The notes under the pieces: generated by a model
Database searches by the model: none
What the model was told of the DNA's origin: nothing
What the model saw: the letters and a program-made list of their open reading frames with translations, nothing else
Source of the DNA: Isoetes taiwanensis
Lineage: Eukaryota > Streptophyta > Lycopodiopsida > Isoetales > Isoetaceae
Direction: 5' to 3'
DNA length: 64,000 nucleotides
Assembly: GCA_021234155.1 (NCBI GenBank)
Contig: JAJEKV010000040.1
Span: 312,001-376,000 of the forward strand
In this document: positions 1 through 11,040 of the stretch, piece by piece
Layout of the letters: each line of letters begins with the position of its first letter
How positions within the stretch are numbered: position 1 is the stretch's first letter
Translations under genes and position numbers: made by a program

Positions 1-1699
1 GATTTCCATTTGGATGCTCAGAGGTATTTCTGCACTCGAATTTGGCAAAATACAGTCAAGAACAGTCAAAACAGAATGCAAGATTTTCTAACTTGAGTTG
101 TGAATGGTATTTTTTGGTTTTCTCAAAGCATATAGGTCTCAGATATATCAAGAATAGATGGCAACTGGACCAAAAGCAATTTGGAGCATAGAGGAAATTA
201 CTGTAGGATTTTTTGAAAGACAAAATTATTAAGAATCATATCATAGACAACTTCTTCAACTTGGCAATAAACGTTCATGGATGTGGAGGTAAATATATCA
301 CAATAGTAATAAATAAGAGTGTTTCATCACTTCAAATGCTGGAGAATATCAATCACAGGTCATAAAATAATTTTAGAAGATAATATCAATCAAATCTTTG
401 TAAATCTGATCGAGGAGTGCTCAGGGACTTCAAGAATCCTTCAGATCATGCTTAGCATTGATCAATGTCGGATTTGAGCGCTTCTGGGCCTTCAGAGAAA
501 TATTCTTGTCGAATCCCCTGTATATAGCTTAGTTTTCAAATGATTTCTCAATCTTAGCCTTAATTTATGGATTCATTTGATTCTTAGAGGGCGGGAGGAT
601 AAGAATAGGTAGGTTGCGAGGTCAATGGAGCCAAATCCAGCATGATTCGAGCTGGAAACTCAGTTTTAGGGTTCTTGACCGTATTTTTCATGAAAATGGC
701 GCGATAGGATTCCGTATTTTTGAAGGTATATCCCCAGAATATGCTGTATTTTGGCATTTTAGAAATTCTCGAGCATGGTTTTAAAGACCTTTCTAAAAAT
801 AATCAAGGAATCTTTGAAGCTTTTTGAGACCATGGGAATTTTACACACTTAGGAGGGAATCATAGAATATTCTAGGGAATCTTTAGGCCTTAAGGTAGGG
901 ATATACCATGGGGACACGTGTATGCATGAGAGCTCATAGGAAAAGGGGAAAATGAACCATGGGGAAATGGAAGAACTATGAAGCAATGGTTAAGGACAGA
1001 AAATGGGGTTAAGGATATTGGCAAGAAAAAGGAATAAGGATAAAGCCAACAATGATATTTTATGGCCATGAAAATGTGGACTTCAATGGTTAAACAAAGG
1101 GTAAATGGAAATGAGGTATGAGTATGGAAATGGGGGAGAGAAGAAGGCAAGATTTGGGGCCATGTATACAGGGGTCTTCTAAGCTATTTAACTTCCAAAC
1201 TTCAAAAAATGTCTTCCAAACTTCATAACCTAGATTTTTCTAGGGGATATTCTTGACTAAGCATTTGATCTCAATTAAAATACCTCTTGTGAACTTTTTA
1301 ACTTGAGCACTTGTTGACCTAGAAAGTAAGCATCCTTTGACCTCCACATCAATGTTGACTACCAAGCTCTTCCAAACTTTGACCTAGTCTTCCAAAGTGA
1401 CTTAACCTAGCTTGAATGCATAGACCACAATTAGCATGTTGCCCTTTGGGGGCAACATAGAGGTTAAGAAATATAAGAATATCATATACAACAATAAATA
1501 AGTTCAAGAATATCATATATTTGGATAAACAAAATCACAATCTAAGGATTTTTAAAGTTTGTAAAGATTTTTAAGGATTTTAAAGATTTTTAACATATTT
1601 ATATGAAATATGTTTTTAAAGATTTTTTCCAAAAATTATAAAAATCTTCAAAAACGTTTTTTAAGCGTACGCATTTTGACGTACTTAACAACATTGCTT
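1..1699. other. AT-rich stretch without a supported gene
   Basis: I see no conserved protein on either strand. The longest open frames are low-complexity shadows, for example a Phe/Ser/Pro-rich frame on the minus strand near 890-1150. Around 1540-1670 there are short reiterations of an A/T motif (variants of AAAGATTTTTAAGG). Because an LTR ends at 1877, part of this stretch may be the upstream part of that LTR, but no LTR start (TGTGACGTTCC-like) is visible here. Confidence 0.5.
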
Positions 1700-1877
1700 C
1701 CGTTGTTATAGGAGCCGAAAGGAGAAGGGCGTGCAAGACACCTTCATGTCTCCTTCCTGCACTAGGGATACCCTGGGGTGGGGGATAGACGGAGGGCCTA
1801 CATAGCCGAAGGACTGTATGGGGGATTTCCTGCGAGATGTACGATGGGGCATCGTATATTTGGTAGGGAATGTCACA
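1700..1877 (+). mobile_element. 3' end of an LTR (left LTR of the H3-like element)
   Basis: The segment ends in GGGAATGTCACA. The ends of other LTRs in this window are similar (GGGGACGTCACA at 26,124-26,135). It is followed after one base by a tRNA primer-binding site, which fixes the LTR/internal boundary at 1877. The last ~170 bp closely resemble 58,470-58,561: a TTCC.CTGTTATAGGAGCC-like start, then GGGGGATTTCCTGCGAGATG, then a segment ending GTATATTTGGTAGGGAA. So both belong to one LTR subfamily. The 5' limit of this LTR was not found. Confidence 0.75.
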
Positions 1878-1878
1878 A

Positions 1879-1890
1879 TGGTATCAGAGC
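1879..1890 (+). other. Primer-binding site, initiator-Met tRNA type
   Basis: TGGTATCAGAGC starts one base after the LTR end. This is the common plant retrotransposon primer site, complementary to the 3' end of initiator methionyl-tRNA. It places the following reading frame (start 2426) in the internal region of an LTR retrotransposon on the plus strand. Confidence 0.85.
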
Positions 1891-2425
1891 AATGTTCTTG
1901 GTTGACCAAGAGCTAGCACTGACCATATCCCTGTCTAATTCATAGAATAGAAAATTCCAGCATTGAACCTTGAAAAATGGGGGAAATGTTTTTCTCCCAA
2001 GTAGTGGAATCATAGAGTTAGGCTAAATTATAGATGCAGGAAAAAAGAATGAGTTAAATCAACGTTTTAGTAAAATTGGAGTGGAAATTATGCATGAGCA
2101 TCAAATTTCACCCAAAATGGTTCGAAGAATCATCCCAATCCGAGCCCGAGTGAAAAATGGCGCGAATTCATAGTTAACGCACCAAACCATTAGGAAAATT
2201 TGAATTTTAAAAATATTATTATAATGAGGGGCTAACCATAAATAAAGATGGCTAATTAATAGAGGTGGTTAATTAATGGGTGCATTAATAGTAGGGAAAT
2301 ATTCCTAGCCTATAGAGCATCTTTTCTTTTTAAATATCATTTTGGGGTCCCACTCTCCCTAATTCGCCTAAACCACTCTCTCTTGATCTCTAGCTTAAGC
2401 TAATCCATTTCCTTGACCGTAAGAT

Positions 2426-3512
2426 ATGGCTCGCACCAAGTGCACAGCTAGGAAATATAGGAGCTCAAGACAAAGGCCCACCATGGCAGAGGCAGCGACG
2501 GGAGGAGGCAAGAAGATTCTAGAGCACCTGAGGCCCGGCAGGGAGGACGAAGAGCAGCACAACTCGTCCAGCTCCACTGACGAGATCTTTCACACGCCCC
2601 ATGAACAAGCGCCCAACAGCTCGGCAGAGGACCCGCAGCAAACGGGCGAGTCAGTTGACCATGGCACGCTCTCTGGCAGCCAGCAAGAGCAGCAAGGTGG
2701 GCAGTAGTAAGAGGGGGGAGCGCTAGCAGGAGCAGGTGGGTTCCAGCAAGAAGAAGGGAAAGGAAAAGGTGGCGGAGTAGCCGGAGGACAGAGTTGCAAG
2801 GAAGAAGAGGGAGAGGGAGCAGGAGGCAAGAAGGTTGGAGAAGAGGTATCCAGGGGCACCGTCCACATTGAAGAACCTCGTCGGGAGGCAATCGACGAGG
2901 AGGAGGAGGACGACGAGGAGATAGAAGAAGAAGGCGAGTAGGAAGAGGAGGAGGAGCTTGAAGGGGACGTCGGGAAGACTTCGAACCCCGACGCCTGACC
3001 ACCTTACCCCAAGTGGCCCAAGCCACCTAAGGTGGTTAAGAAGCAGAAGGTAGATGAACGCGAGGACCGTGAGTTCGAACGGAGTACCTAAGGAGATGGA
3101 AGAGGTACAATGCCAGGTATTGCAAACAGATTATACAAAAGTACGTTAAGGGCAGTAGGCTCAGGAACCAGCCGAAGTCGCCCCCACCTCAGGGCAAAGC
3201 CCCAAAGAGGGTCCATTATGGACCCAATTCAAGGCACACCAGAGTTTTTCAGGAGATTATGCACTTTGAACTGTGCACTAATCTTCTGATCCGGAAGGCG
3301 CCGTTCAAATGGCTCCTCCGGGAGATAATGTAGGAATTTCGAACAGACTATCAGGTCACACCCCTAACGGTCCGGTCCCCGCAAGAGGTAGTTGAGGCCA
3401 AACTCGTGCAACTCTTCGAGGAGGGCAACTTGTGTGCCATCCATGTAAAGAGGGTCACGGTCATGCCGAAGGATCTTCACCTGGCCCAGAGGATCAGAAA
3501 GGACAAGCTCTA
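2426..3512 (+). pseudogene. Histone H3-like protein with long acidic linker (decayed, inside an LTR element)
   Basis: The ATG at 2426 opens with MARTKCTARKY. Eight of the first ten tail residues after Met equal those of histone H3, including Lys4 and Lys9; Gln5 is Cys and Ser10 is Tyr. The frame runs to 2707 and then meets TAG TAA. A low-complexity Lys/Glu/Asp-rich region follows to about 3090, including an acidic run near 2895-2960 (IDEEEEDDEEIEEEGE). From 3100 in the next frame a near-complete histone-fold H3 domain is readable to the stop at 3511. Its landmarks are LLIRKAPFKWLLREIM (3283-3330), EFRTDY after the stop, [20 protein letters not shown] (3406-3465) and [15 protein letters not shown]. 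These align without gaps to H3 alpha-1 to alpha-3, and loop 1 has canonical H3 length, unlike typical CENH3. TAG at 3331-3333 stands exactly where H3 has Gln of AQDF. At least one frameshift (near 3090) and several stops make it non-functional as read. The linker is about 220 codons against ~40 residues of tail in normal H3. Whether tail and fold were one protein is inferred from order, strand and spacing. Confidence 0.8.
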
Positions 3513-3621
3513 GAAGCTTGAAAATTTTCTATGAAGCATTTTGTATAAACATTTGTAATTAATGTACTTAAAACTTTTGGTGTAATATATGTAGCTAAAA
3601 TTTTTTCTTATAGATTGACTT

Positions 3622-4099
3622 TCTAGGCCATTCGGAACACTCCACGCAAATGGACCCTGCGTCGCGAACGCAGACGCGTTCTGCGGAGTAACTCGAGTCG
3701 GCATGTTTGTTGCAAAAATTTGATCAATTGTGATAAGAAAAGTTGTGGAATGTTAATTAGTTAGTTTTTACATTGTAGCAAATTAAAATTGCCCAAAAAG
3801 GTTAGAAATTGGCAAAGTTGACCCACTCGGGTCACTCTGCGCAAATTGACCCTGCGTCGAGAATGCAGAAGCATTTTGCGTGGAGTAACCCGAGTCACCC
3901 ATAATTGCACTTTTACATGGTAGATTGACATGAGATCAGTTGTTAGATAACCTAGAATAATGCTAAACTTGCATTCTAGTATTTTACATCTCCCAAAAAT
4001 GTTAAGTTTTAGTTAAGATTGACCCACTCGGATCACTCCGCACAAAAAGCCCCTGCGTCGAGAACGCAGAGCCATTCTACGTGGAGTAACCCGAGTCAA
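3622..4099. repeat. Three ~195-bp tandem repeats, each with a nested hairpin
   Basis: Copies of an ~80-bp hairpin lie at about 3622-3702, 3820-3898 and 4021-4099. Each has an outer stem of the type ACTCGGGTCACTC..GCAAA pairing with TGCGTGGAGTAACCCGAGT. Each also has an inner stem CTGCGT/ACGCAG around a CGAGA-like loop. Spacer text between copies is also related (CCCAAAAA.GTTA). The repeats start about 110 bp after the H3-like stop codon. Confidence 0.8.
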
Positions 4100-4259
4100 C
4101 TATGTTCGATCCAAGATTGTCCAATTGCCCAACAAACTGCCCTAGTGTGTTTCTTGACTTGCTCTAGTTAGATTAGCACTTCACGTTGCTAGATTGGTCA
4201 CATGTAGCCCTTAGAATATAGATTTAACTGAGTAGGCAGTCCTGGCACGAAAACCTAGG

Positions 4260-5771
4260 CAGCCCTAGTCTATATAAGGAGACCTTATTTGACATTTTCT
4301 CTTCACCAAGTTCGCTCTTACCCTCTAGGTGATTTTCTAGCTCCTTGTCAATCTTCCCAAACCATTTTCTACTGTAGCCTCTGCTTAATAGCGCCCATAA
4401 ACTTTGTTGAATGGTACAATAGAACCACATCAGTGAGTTCCCAGCAGAGGAGGCCTTCCAGATCTTCGACCATCTCTTTGATCTCCATGCAACCTTGACA
4501 CGAACACCTTACTATATTGACATAGTATGCTAGTATGACCAGCATGTCTTACCTTGGAAAGTCAGCCTTCCTCCGGGGGGGGATCTCCCTAGAGTCATTA
4601 AGTCAAGTCTTAGTCGGGGGATCCAGAGTCACGAGCTAGTTGTGGGATAGGGCGAAGAACATGCCTGACTACATGAGTTGTAAGGCTCATAGGCATCGAT
4701 ATGTTTCTGCATATGTAGCCTTAGCCCAGTTCATGCACTTCAGGGCCATCAACAGGGTGGGGTAGCCTTCCGTATATTCCTTGCACCTTGTACCCCTTAA
4801 CATGATGGTAGATCAGGGCCTCATCCATGAGCTCAATGCGACGGAGTATGTCTACTACGGCACATCTTCAGGGGCATCTCAGATCGAAGAGGACTATAAA
4901 GCGAAAGTGGACGACGATCAGGAGGAGGAGAGCAGGCAGTAGCAAGGATGGAGAGGCGGATCACGAGGCATGATGAGGATATTAGGAGGGTCAACGAACC
5001 ACCCATAGGCATCACTGCCTTGTCTCTAGTGGTGATCGAACGGGAGAAGTACCTTTTTTGCCAACGACATCCTCCCCCATACTGCTTAGAAGATGGGCTC
5101 AGGATCGACGAGCTGATGGGGCTGATTGCAAAAGGGCAGCAGAGGGACCTCATCGACTACTCCTACCAAGAAGTTCCAAGGGAGGTAGTAGAATGGCATT
5201 CTTATGCCGGGGAACAATGTCAGATATCGCGGCATACGAGTACATAAGGCAGATGTAACACCACCAACTGCCGGTCATTCAAGAGGATGAGTTCCAAGCA
5301 ATACAAAGCATATTGTACAAGCCAGGGAGAGGCCCAAGCTCTAGCCGTCCCGCCCGAGCAAGAAGCATGCCGAAAGGGTCCGACATCATCAACTTAGACA
5401 ACGCAACTATAATGTGGAGAGACTACGAAGACCTCCTAGCAGTGAATGTCTATAGTGAAGCGGCAAAAAGGAGGGGCACGGGAACGCAGCTAGCAAGACC
5501 TCAGAGGGGGAAGGCCCTTCTATACTATCTTCTGATTCCAAGCCAGGGCCAGATGATAGTATTCCACAAGGACTTCAGCCCAAGAGTAGAAGAGGCGATG
5601 ACACTTCTGATCGCACTTACAGTCTTCGGTCAGCATGCCAAAATAAGGGAGAACACGGATCACGTCATCCTTTTCAAAAGATCTGTGGCGCTATACAGCC
5701 TCGACTTCGCCAGGGGTCACCTTAGGCTACGACACCTTCTCTCCCACCTCCACAAATGGCTCGAGCGCTAG
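4260..5771 (+). pseudogene. Unrecognised decayed reading frame behind the H3-like frame
   Basis: Coding-like text with several frame changes and stops. Readable pieces include an FPAEEAFQIFDHLFDLHATL segment near 4438-4497, a segment with MPDYMSCKAHRHRYVSAYVA near 4660-4720, an open frame at 4948-5247 (MERRITRHDEDIRRVNEPP) and another at 5313-5771 whose ATG-started part begins MPKGSDIINLDNATIMWRD. Composition is that of a globular, charged protein. I do not recognise the family. Position behind the primer-binding site and the H3-like frame suggests a second protein of the same element. It could instead be a degenerate gag or a captured host fragment. Confidence 0.45.
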
Positions 5772-6780
5772 AAGGTGGATCATCACAAAACATGGATCAT
5801 CACGAAACATCTTACGGAACGTCGGCAAGGGTCTTCGACTCAGGACGTGAAGAATTTCTTGAAGTCCATGAAGGGCTCTCGACGCTAAACCTTTACTCCC
5901 TACCTATGTATTAATATGTACTAAGATGTTTTAAATTCTCATGTACTATTATCTATACAAGAAATTTATCGCGGCGGCCAAGGCCGCCGCGAACATTTCT
6001 CTTGAAGGGAAAATAAGAAGAGACCTTGTGGGAAAGAAATTTGATGCAACCACCACAGTGAACATTTCTCAAGAAGGAATTAAGAGACGTGTGTAATAGA
6101 TCCTAAACATTATTTTATTAAATTTGAATGTCGGATTTGTTAAATTCCTTCAATTTTCTAAATTTCGTCTAGACTTCCTCAAGTTGCCTCGACATTGCAT
6201 CGTTCTCAAAATTATTCTAGAATTGCTCATTATTCCCAAGGTCTTTCAAGAACTCAGGAACTTTTAAAAAGGTCAAACGTGAAAGCATGAAAGGCAATGC
6301 ATAATGCTTACGGATTTTTATGTCCATTGCATTGGTATCGCATGGAATAATTGGAAATAATTCCTATGGCATCATAGTGTTTGTGCACACATTAAATTCT
6401 AATACTGTAGAGTGACGTTTTATATTTTACACACATTGTTCTTGTTTCACAAACATTGGCTGGGCATTTTTTCAATTTTAAATAGATAGCGTGTGTTGCC
6501 ACATTATCATAGCCAAATCAAATAGGTTTGTTATTTTAAATTTCCATCGACTTGCCACCTCATTTGAGCATTAAGGCCTATCACATTCACAACCTTGCAT
6601 TTGGAATCTTAATTGTCTGAAATATATCACTGACATAAACTATAATTCCTCAACTATAACACATACCTCAATCATCTTGTAACTGTGTTTCAGTATAAAA
6701 CTTGCACGTTAAGTTTACTCGTCTCCAATCTTACTTATTGTTCTCATAACCAGGAGAAGCAAATAGAGTTGATAGCATTT
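5772..6780. other. Non-coding stretch with a GC-rich hairpin
   Basis: No supported gene. At 5970-5991 lies CGCGGCGGCC AA GGCCGCCGCG, a 10-bp perfect GC stem with a 2-base loop in AT-rich surroundings. Two related GAACATTTCT... segments flank it (5990 and 6060). The remainder to about 6780 is AT-rich with no conserved frame. Confidence 0.6.
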
Positions 6781-6784
6781 CATA

Positions 6785-7740
6785 GACGGATTTTATATGC
6801 ACCAAGCAAGGCCATCCATGAAGAGGCAAAAGGTTTACATATGCTATTATTTACTAAATCCTCCACCTCAAAAATTCTTCCAAATCGCCTGCGCAGGTCA
6901 ACAAAAGATCCATAGTGTTCTTCTGTTGGTGTAATGTGATAATCTATAATCAATGAAAGATATATGTGACGGCCCTCATCCACAAAGCCCGAATGGCTGC
7001 ACCCAAAAGAAATATTTGTAATAGCTACTTCACTTATATTGATGTTCGTACATGGTGAACCATTTTCTGAAATGCATATCTTGCTTCTATTATGCTTCTG
7101 CATTAATAAGAGCATGCTTCGCTGAAATAATAAATTTGAAATGTCACGTTCTCTTTCACAAGCCATCATGTAAGCATGAATCCATCTTCCCTCAATTTGA
7201 GCTCCCTGAATGGCACATCCATCAAGAAGAATTATAAATCTAGCTTGATCTGGGTTTCAGCTTCTAATTGCATCAAATGGAACAACGTAAGAGCCTCCAC
7301 AGCATGTTCATTATGCACATATGCTGCAATCTGCAGATTCTAGACTTCCAAACTTGTTATACATTGTAAGCAGGGCAGAGCTAATTACAATATTAGATTC
7401 AAAATCCTGACAAACAATGAAAGCAATGACCTGTTTTTCTTTAAGCATATCTTGTAGACCTGTGCAAGCATCAATAACATTAGCACAGGTTACTTTATTT
7501 GGGGTCACTTGTTGGTGTCGCATTTGTTGAAATGCTTGCACAATGCTTGTAGAGATTCCTTACTATATCCTGTTTAATGTTCTCTCTGCATTTGTTAGAT
7601 CAGCACATCTTCCATACATATTGATAAGAGAAGTACTGAGAGTTACATCAGATGTTCCAAAGGCAATCTTGAAATTGTTAACACTATAAGATCCACAATT
7701 CCCTGTAAAACTGTAAAACCTTTGAGACCTAAACACATCA
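6785..7740 (-). pseudogene. Pentatricopeptide repeat (PPR, PLS-like) gene relic
   Basis: On the minus strand two PPR-like segments are readable. At 7311-7541 the pattern is FQQMRHQQVTPNKVTCANV, then IDACTGL, then FESNIVISSALLTMYNKFGS, that is P, L and S type motifs in order. At 6785-7060 the pattern is GCSHSGFVDEG, ITPTEEHYGSFVDLRRRFGR and SSWMALLGAYKI, which matches the C-terminal PPR block of plant organelle PPR proteins. Stops and frameshifts separate the pieces, and an upstream piece (7560-7740) is weaker. Active family members bind organellar RNA in chloroplasts or mitochondria; this copy is broken. It sits between retroelement fragments, so it may be a captured or retroposed copy. Confidence 0.8.
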
Positions 7741-8942
7741 AGCTATGCATCAACTCTACAACAGATGCTTGTATTTGTTAACTTACCTAAAAATTTGCCT
7801 TCAGTTTCCGAATAGAAGCTGAGATCTAAGATAGAGATAAGCAGACATACGGGAGCTAATCCTAGTAATAGCCGAATCGTACCTGCGGGAAGAAGGATTT
7901 TGTAGCAAAGGTCCGGTTGCACCAAATCGGATCAAGCATTATCACAGACCTGACGACCTTCTAAGAGCTGCGGTGATGGACATCCGGCTTCCAGGGCTTG
8001 CGAGACCAAGGTCGATAGCTGCCACAAGTTGGATCGAGACAGGGCCACTTGCAGGAACTTCGACGCATGAGATTCCCAAAAAAACTGGTGGCAACAGAGC
8101 TTGAAGAATCGTGAAGAACTGGAGACGACAGAGCTTGAAGAACCCTAACCTAACTTGCACAGCCAGTGAAGGGGAATGGAGGTTATCAAATTGATGCATT
8201 GGCTTCTCGTTCTCAGAATCCCGCTTAGAATTCATGGATTAGATAACGAACCTGTTCTGCAACTCATTCCAGGATTAAGCTGTGATTTTTTCTTATCTTA
8301 TATTAAAGATAAGGAAGAACACTGCGATGAACGTGGCACAAGCAGCAGCCATGGATGCTGCTCAGAGAAACGTGGCAGTCAAAGGAGGAAATAGATTGCG
8401 GCCCAGAAACTTTTTAAAGGAACAAAAAAGAAAAAAGAAAAATTACAATCTAAATTACATATGTAGAGATAATATTTCAAGTTTCCAATTGTATGATAAT
8501 GTCATCAATTAAAATAATTTATTGTTAACTTATAACTTGAGTTTCAACTTGATTTCTTTTATCGCTAACAAGAATTAACATATAAATGACATTATAATAT
8601 ATAACTTTCAATAACAAACATGGTGACTAATACATGCAGTCAGGTGTAACGCACCTAGGGGGTTAAGGGATAAGTTAACATTTTTATTCTAAGTTTTTAA
8701 CCATAGGTTAGAAATAATTAATCATGGAAGAGATTATCAATGGTTAGAAAATAAGGTAAATACGATATTCGTATTATGCTATCTATTTGATGGAATACCG
8801 GATAGGAGCTTTAAAATAGGAAGATTTTATAGGGAAGAGAGGGATATTTTCCCTCTACGCAGTCTTAAGCCTCTGTTATATCTATTTAAACCCTTCTGTA
8901 TCGTTCATTATTCATATTTTGCCATTTTATTTTCAAAAGCCA
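7741..8942. other. No supported gene
   Basis: Short open frames on both strands (for example minus 7942-8235, plus 8176-8512) show no family resemblance. They overlap each other and have no intron or start context. 8400-8940 is AT-rich. Confidence 0.5.
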
Positions 8943-9006
8943 TTGGTAGATTAGTTGGTTAAGGGTTTAACCTGTTGTCCCATAGATCCAGGTTCAAATA
9001 TCGGTT
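8943..9006 (+). ncRNA. tRNA-derived (SINE-type) relic
   Basis: A box A-like TTAGTTGGTTAAGGG (8951) and a box B-like GGTTCAAATATC (8991-9002) are spaced as in a tRNA. No acceptor stem closes around them, so it is a tRNA-derived polymerase III relic rather than a tRNA gene. Confidence 0.55.
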
Positions 9007-9456
9007 GAAATCCAAATTTTGCCTAGTTTTTTTAATCTCTATTATGCTATCTTGTTCCAAACATACTTACCAAGTGTTTTATATAGGAATTCTTGTTTGT
9101 AGTTAATGTTTGTTGAAGCATTGCTCTTTATTTATATTTTGTAGACTAAGATGATTACCAATGGAATGTTTAAGAAGATATGGTTAATTGTTTGAATGAA
9201 CCCGCCCCTTCGTCGATGCCGGAGGGCTGGAGCGGTTGAGCATCGCGCACACCAGGTGATTGGTGTGTGAACGTGCATCCGTGTCGCGAACGGTGTACGT
9301 GAGAGCCCGGGTGAGGGATTGATCATCCCTGAAAACATTAATAACTGATGAAGTTTCTGTAATGCTGTGTTTCTTCCAGATTGTCTAGCCAGGTATGGTT
9401 ACCCACTTAGTCCTTTTCCAGGACTAACCCCCATTTGCCTTCTTTACCTTTTCCAG

Positions 9457-9681
9457 ATGGAGAGGAGACCGAAGTCGCTATCGAGCGGCATAGTTAGGAT
9501 CGATTTAGGAGAATTTTGGAGTTACTTGCATGATGCTTTTCAGCGTTTTTCCTATGGATGCGCGTGCGATGTGCATGATATCTTAGTTGATTTCCTCAGA
9601 GAGCATTCTACTAGAGATCCCGAACACTTTTGTTTAGTCTCTGATGATGAGAGTGGAGACACTCCTATTGCTTCAGAGTAA
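9457..9681 (+). CDS. Small unrecognised open frame
   Basis: ATG at 9457 follows a splice-acceptor-like TTTTCCAG. It encodes about 74 residues (MERRPKSLSSGIVRIDLGEF... ending SGDTPIASE) with an amphipathic middle and an acidic C-terminus. The frame is also open upstream to 9367 without an ATG. It lies about 100 bp before the Ty3 gag-like region and could be part of a retroelement leader. No function can be assigned, and it may not be a gene. Confidence 0.3.
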   Translation: MERRPKSLSSGIVRIDLGEFWSYLHDAFQRFSYGCACDVHDILVDFLREHSTRDPEHFCLVSDDESGDTPIASE

Positions 9682-9849
9682 TATTTCTGTTATCATTACC
9701 CTTATTAATATGAATGTTATTCAGTGTGTCAAAAATATTTGTTGATCTCAAGTGTTAACGCTCTAGGAGCGTTTCATCAGGATACTGGCTCAGGCTCCCA
9801 AGGTCAGGGCAGACATCACCAGTGGAAACCTAGGAACTTTTCGGCCGAG

Positions 9850-10888
9850 AACACAATGAGGAACAAGACATGTCAGCTGAAGCTATCAACGGGAGGCTAG
9901 TCCGAATGCGTAACCAGATGCATCAACTAATACAGTTGTCCACGCCTTTGATGCAGGCACAGGAATACCAATGCTGCCTCCATCCCTCGAGAACCAGACG
10001 AAGTACCTCAATTAGAGCAAGAGGAAGTCCATGTGCCTGAGAAGAATAGAAAGAGAAAAAGAAGTAGGAGAAGCCCAACTTCTTCTAGCTCCAGCCAGAC
10101 AGACAGTACAGGACGTGGATCTCGAAGCAGTTCTGAAAGTGAGTCAGACACCTCGCAAGCAGGGACAGGAACCGTAGGGCAGGGGACTACTAGAAGAAAG
10201 TTGATAGTGCCATGAGTAATCTGTGGAAAACCCAGAAATTGGGGCAGTTCTCCGAGAAGTACAGGTCAGGAATGGAAGTTGAAGCTTGGTTTGGTTGGAT
10301 GAGATGGAAGAATTTGGAAACTTATACAACATGAAATATAAGGACATAGGAAAAGTAGCAACAACAAATCTAATTGGGCCAGCCCATATTTGGTGGAAGG
10401 GATATGCTAAGTCAAACAAGTTGAGAAGGAACAATTGCAGATTCAAAACCTTCTGTAAGGCTTTCCACAAGCATGATGTCCCAATGTCGCACACTAGCAG
10501 GCAGATTCAGTAGTTCTATAGGCTGGACCAAGGGAATCTATCAGTGGCCAAATATATATAGGAATTTATGAGGCTAAGGCTAAATATTCCAAAGAGACAG
10601 GCTGTGGATGGCTATATTGAGGGATTGAACAGCAACATTAAGAGATTGATATGGGCCACCAACCCGAAAACAGTTGGGGAGGCCGAAGACAAGATATTAA
10701 GCTTGGAGGAAGCACTGACAACCCCCGGCAGAAACAATCATTCTACAAGGGGAAAGCAACAGGCTCTTATCAACCTAAGCAGGAACAGGATAGCAGTCTC
10801 AGGGGAAGATGGACAGGAAAGGCGCATATGGAGAGTAGAGGCAACAGGGAGGCCCAGTGGGGAAGTCAGTGAAATTCTTTCTGGATAG
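9850..10888 (+). pseudogene. gag-like region of the Ty3 element
   Basis: The N-terminal part is Ser/Arg-rich (10,033-10,215, KNRKRKRSRRSPTSSSSSQ). A retrotransposon gag core follows in pieces: EAWFGWM near 10,283, then LIGPAHIWWKGYAKS at 10,370-10,414, matching the gag L.G.A..WW pattern. QGNLSVAKYI then TAG then EFMRLRL (10,533-10,580) matches the capsid QG.MSV.EY...F.RL signature. In-frame TAG codons at 10,511 and 10,559 interrupt it. No CCHC zinc knuckle was seen downstream. Confidence 0.75.
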
Positions 10889-11040
10889 GTGATACAAGCA
10901 GCACTGGCAGAACTCATTGATTGGGAGTCACCAACGGAAGTGGATGATGACGAAGATGACCAATAGGAACCACAAGACTATATAGAAGGTGAGTGCAAAA
11001 TCTGTGCAGCCATTGAGTCAGGTGATGTCAAAAATCAGTC

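Noticed and set aside
2448-3026. 192-codon minus-strand open frame
   Set aside because: Leu/Pro/Arg-rich antisense shadow of the GA-rich linker of the H3-like frame.
3100-3512. Centromeric histone CENH3
   Set aside because: Loop 1 has the canonical H3 length and the C-terminus matches H3 closely. I call it H3-like only.
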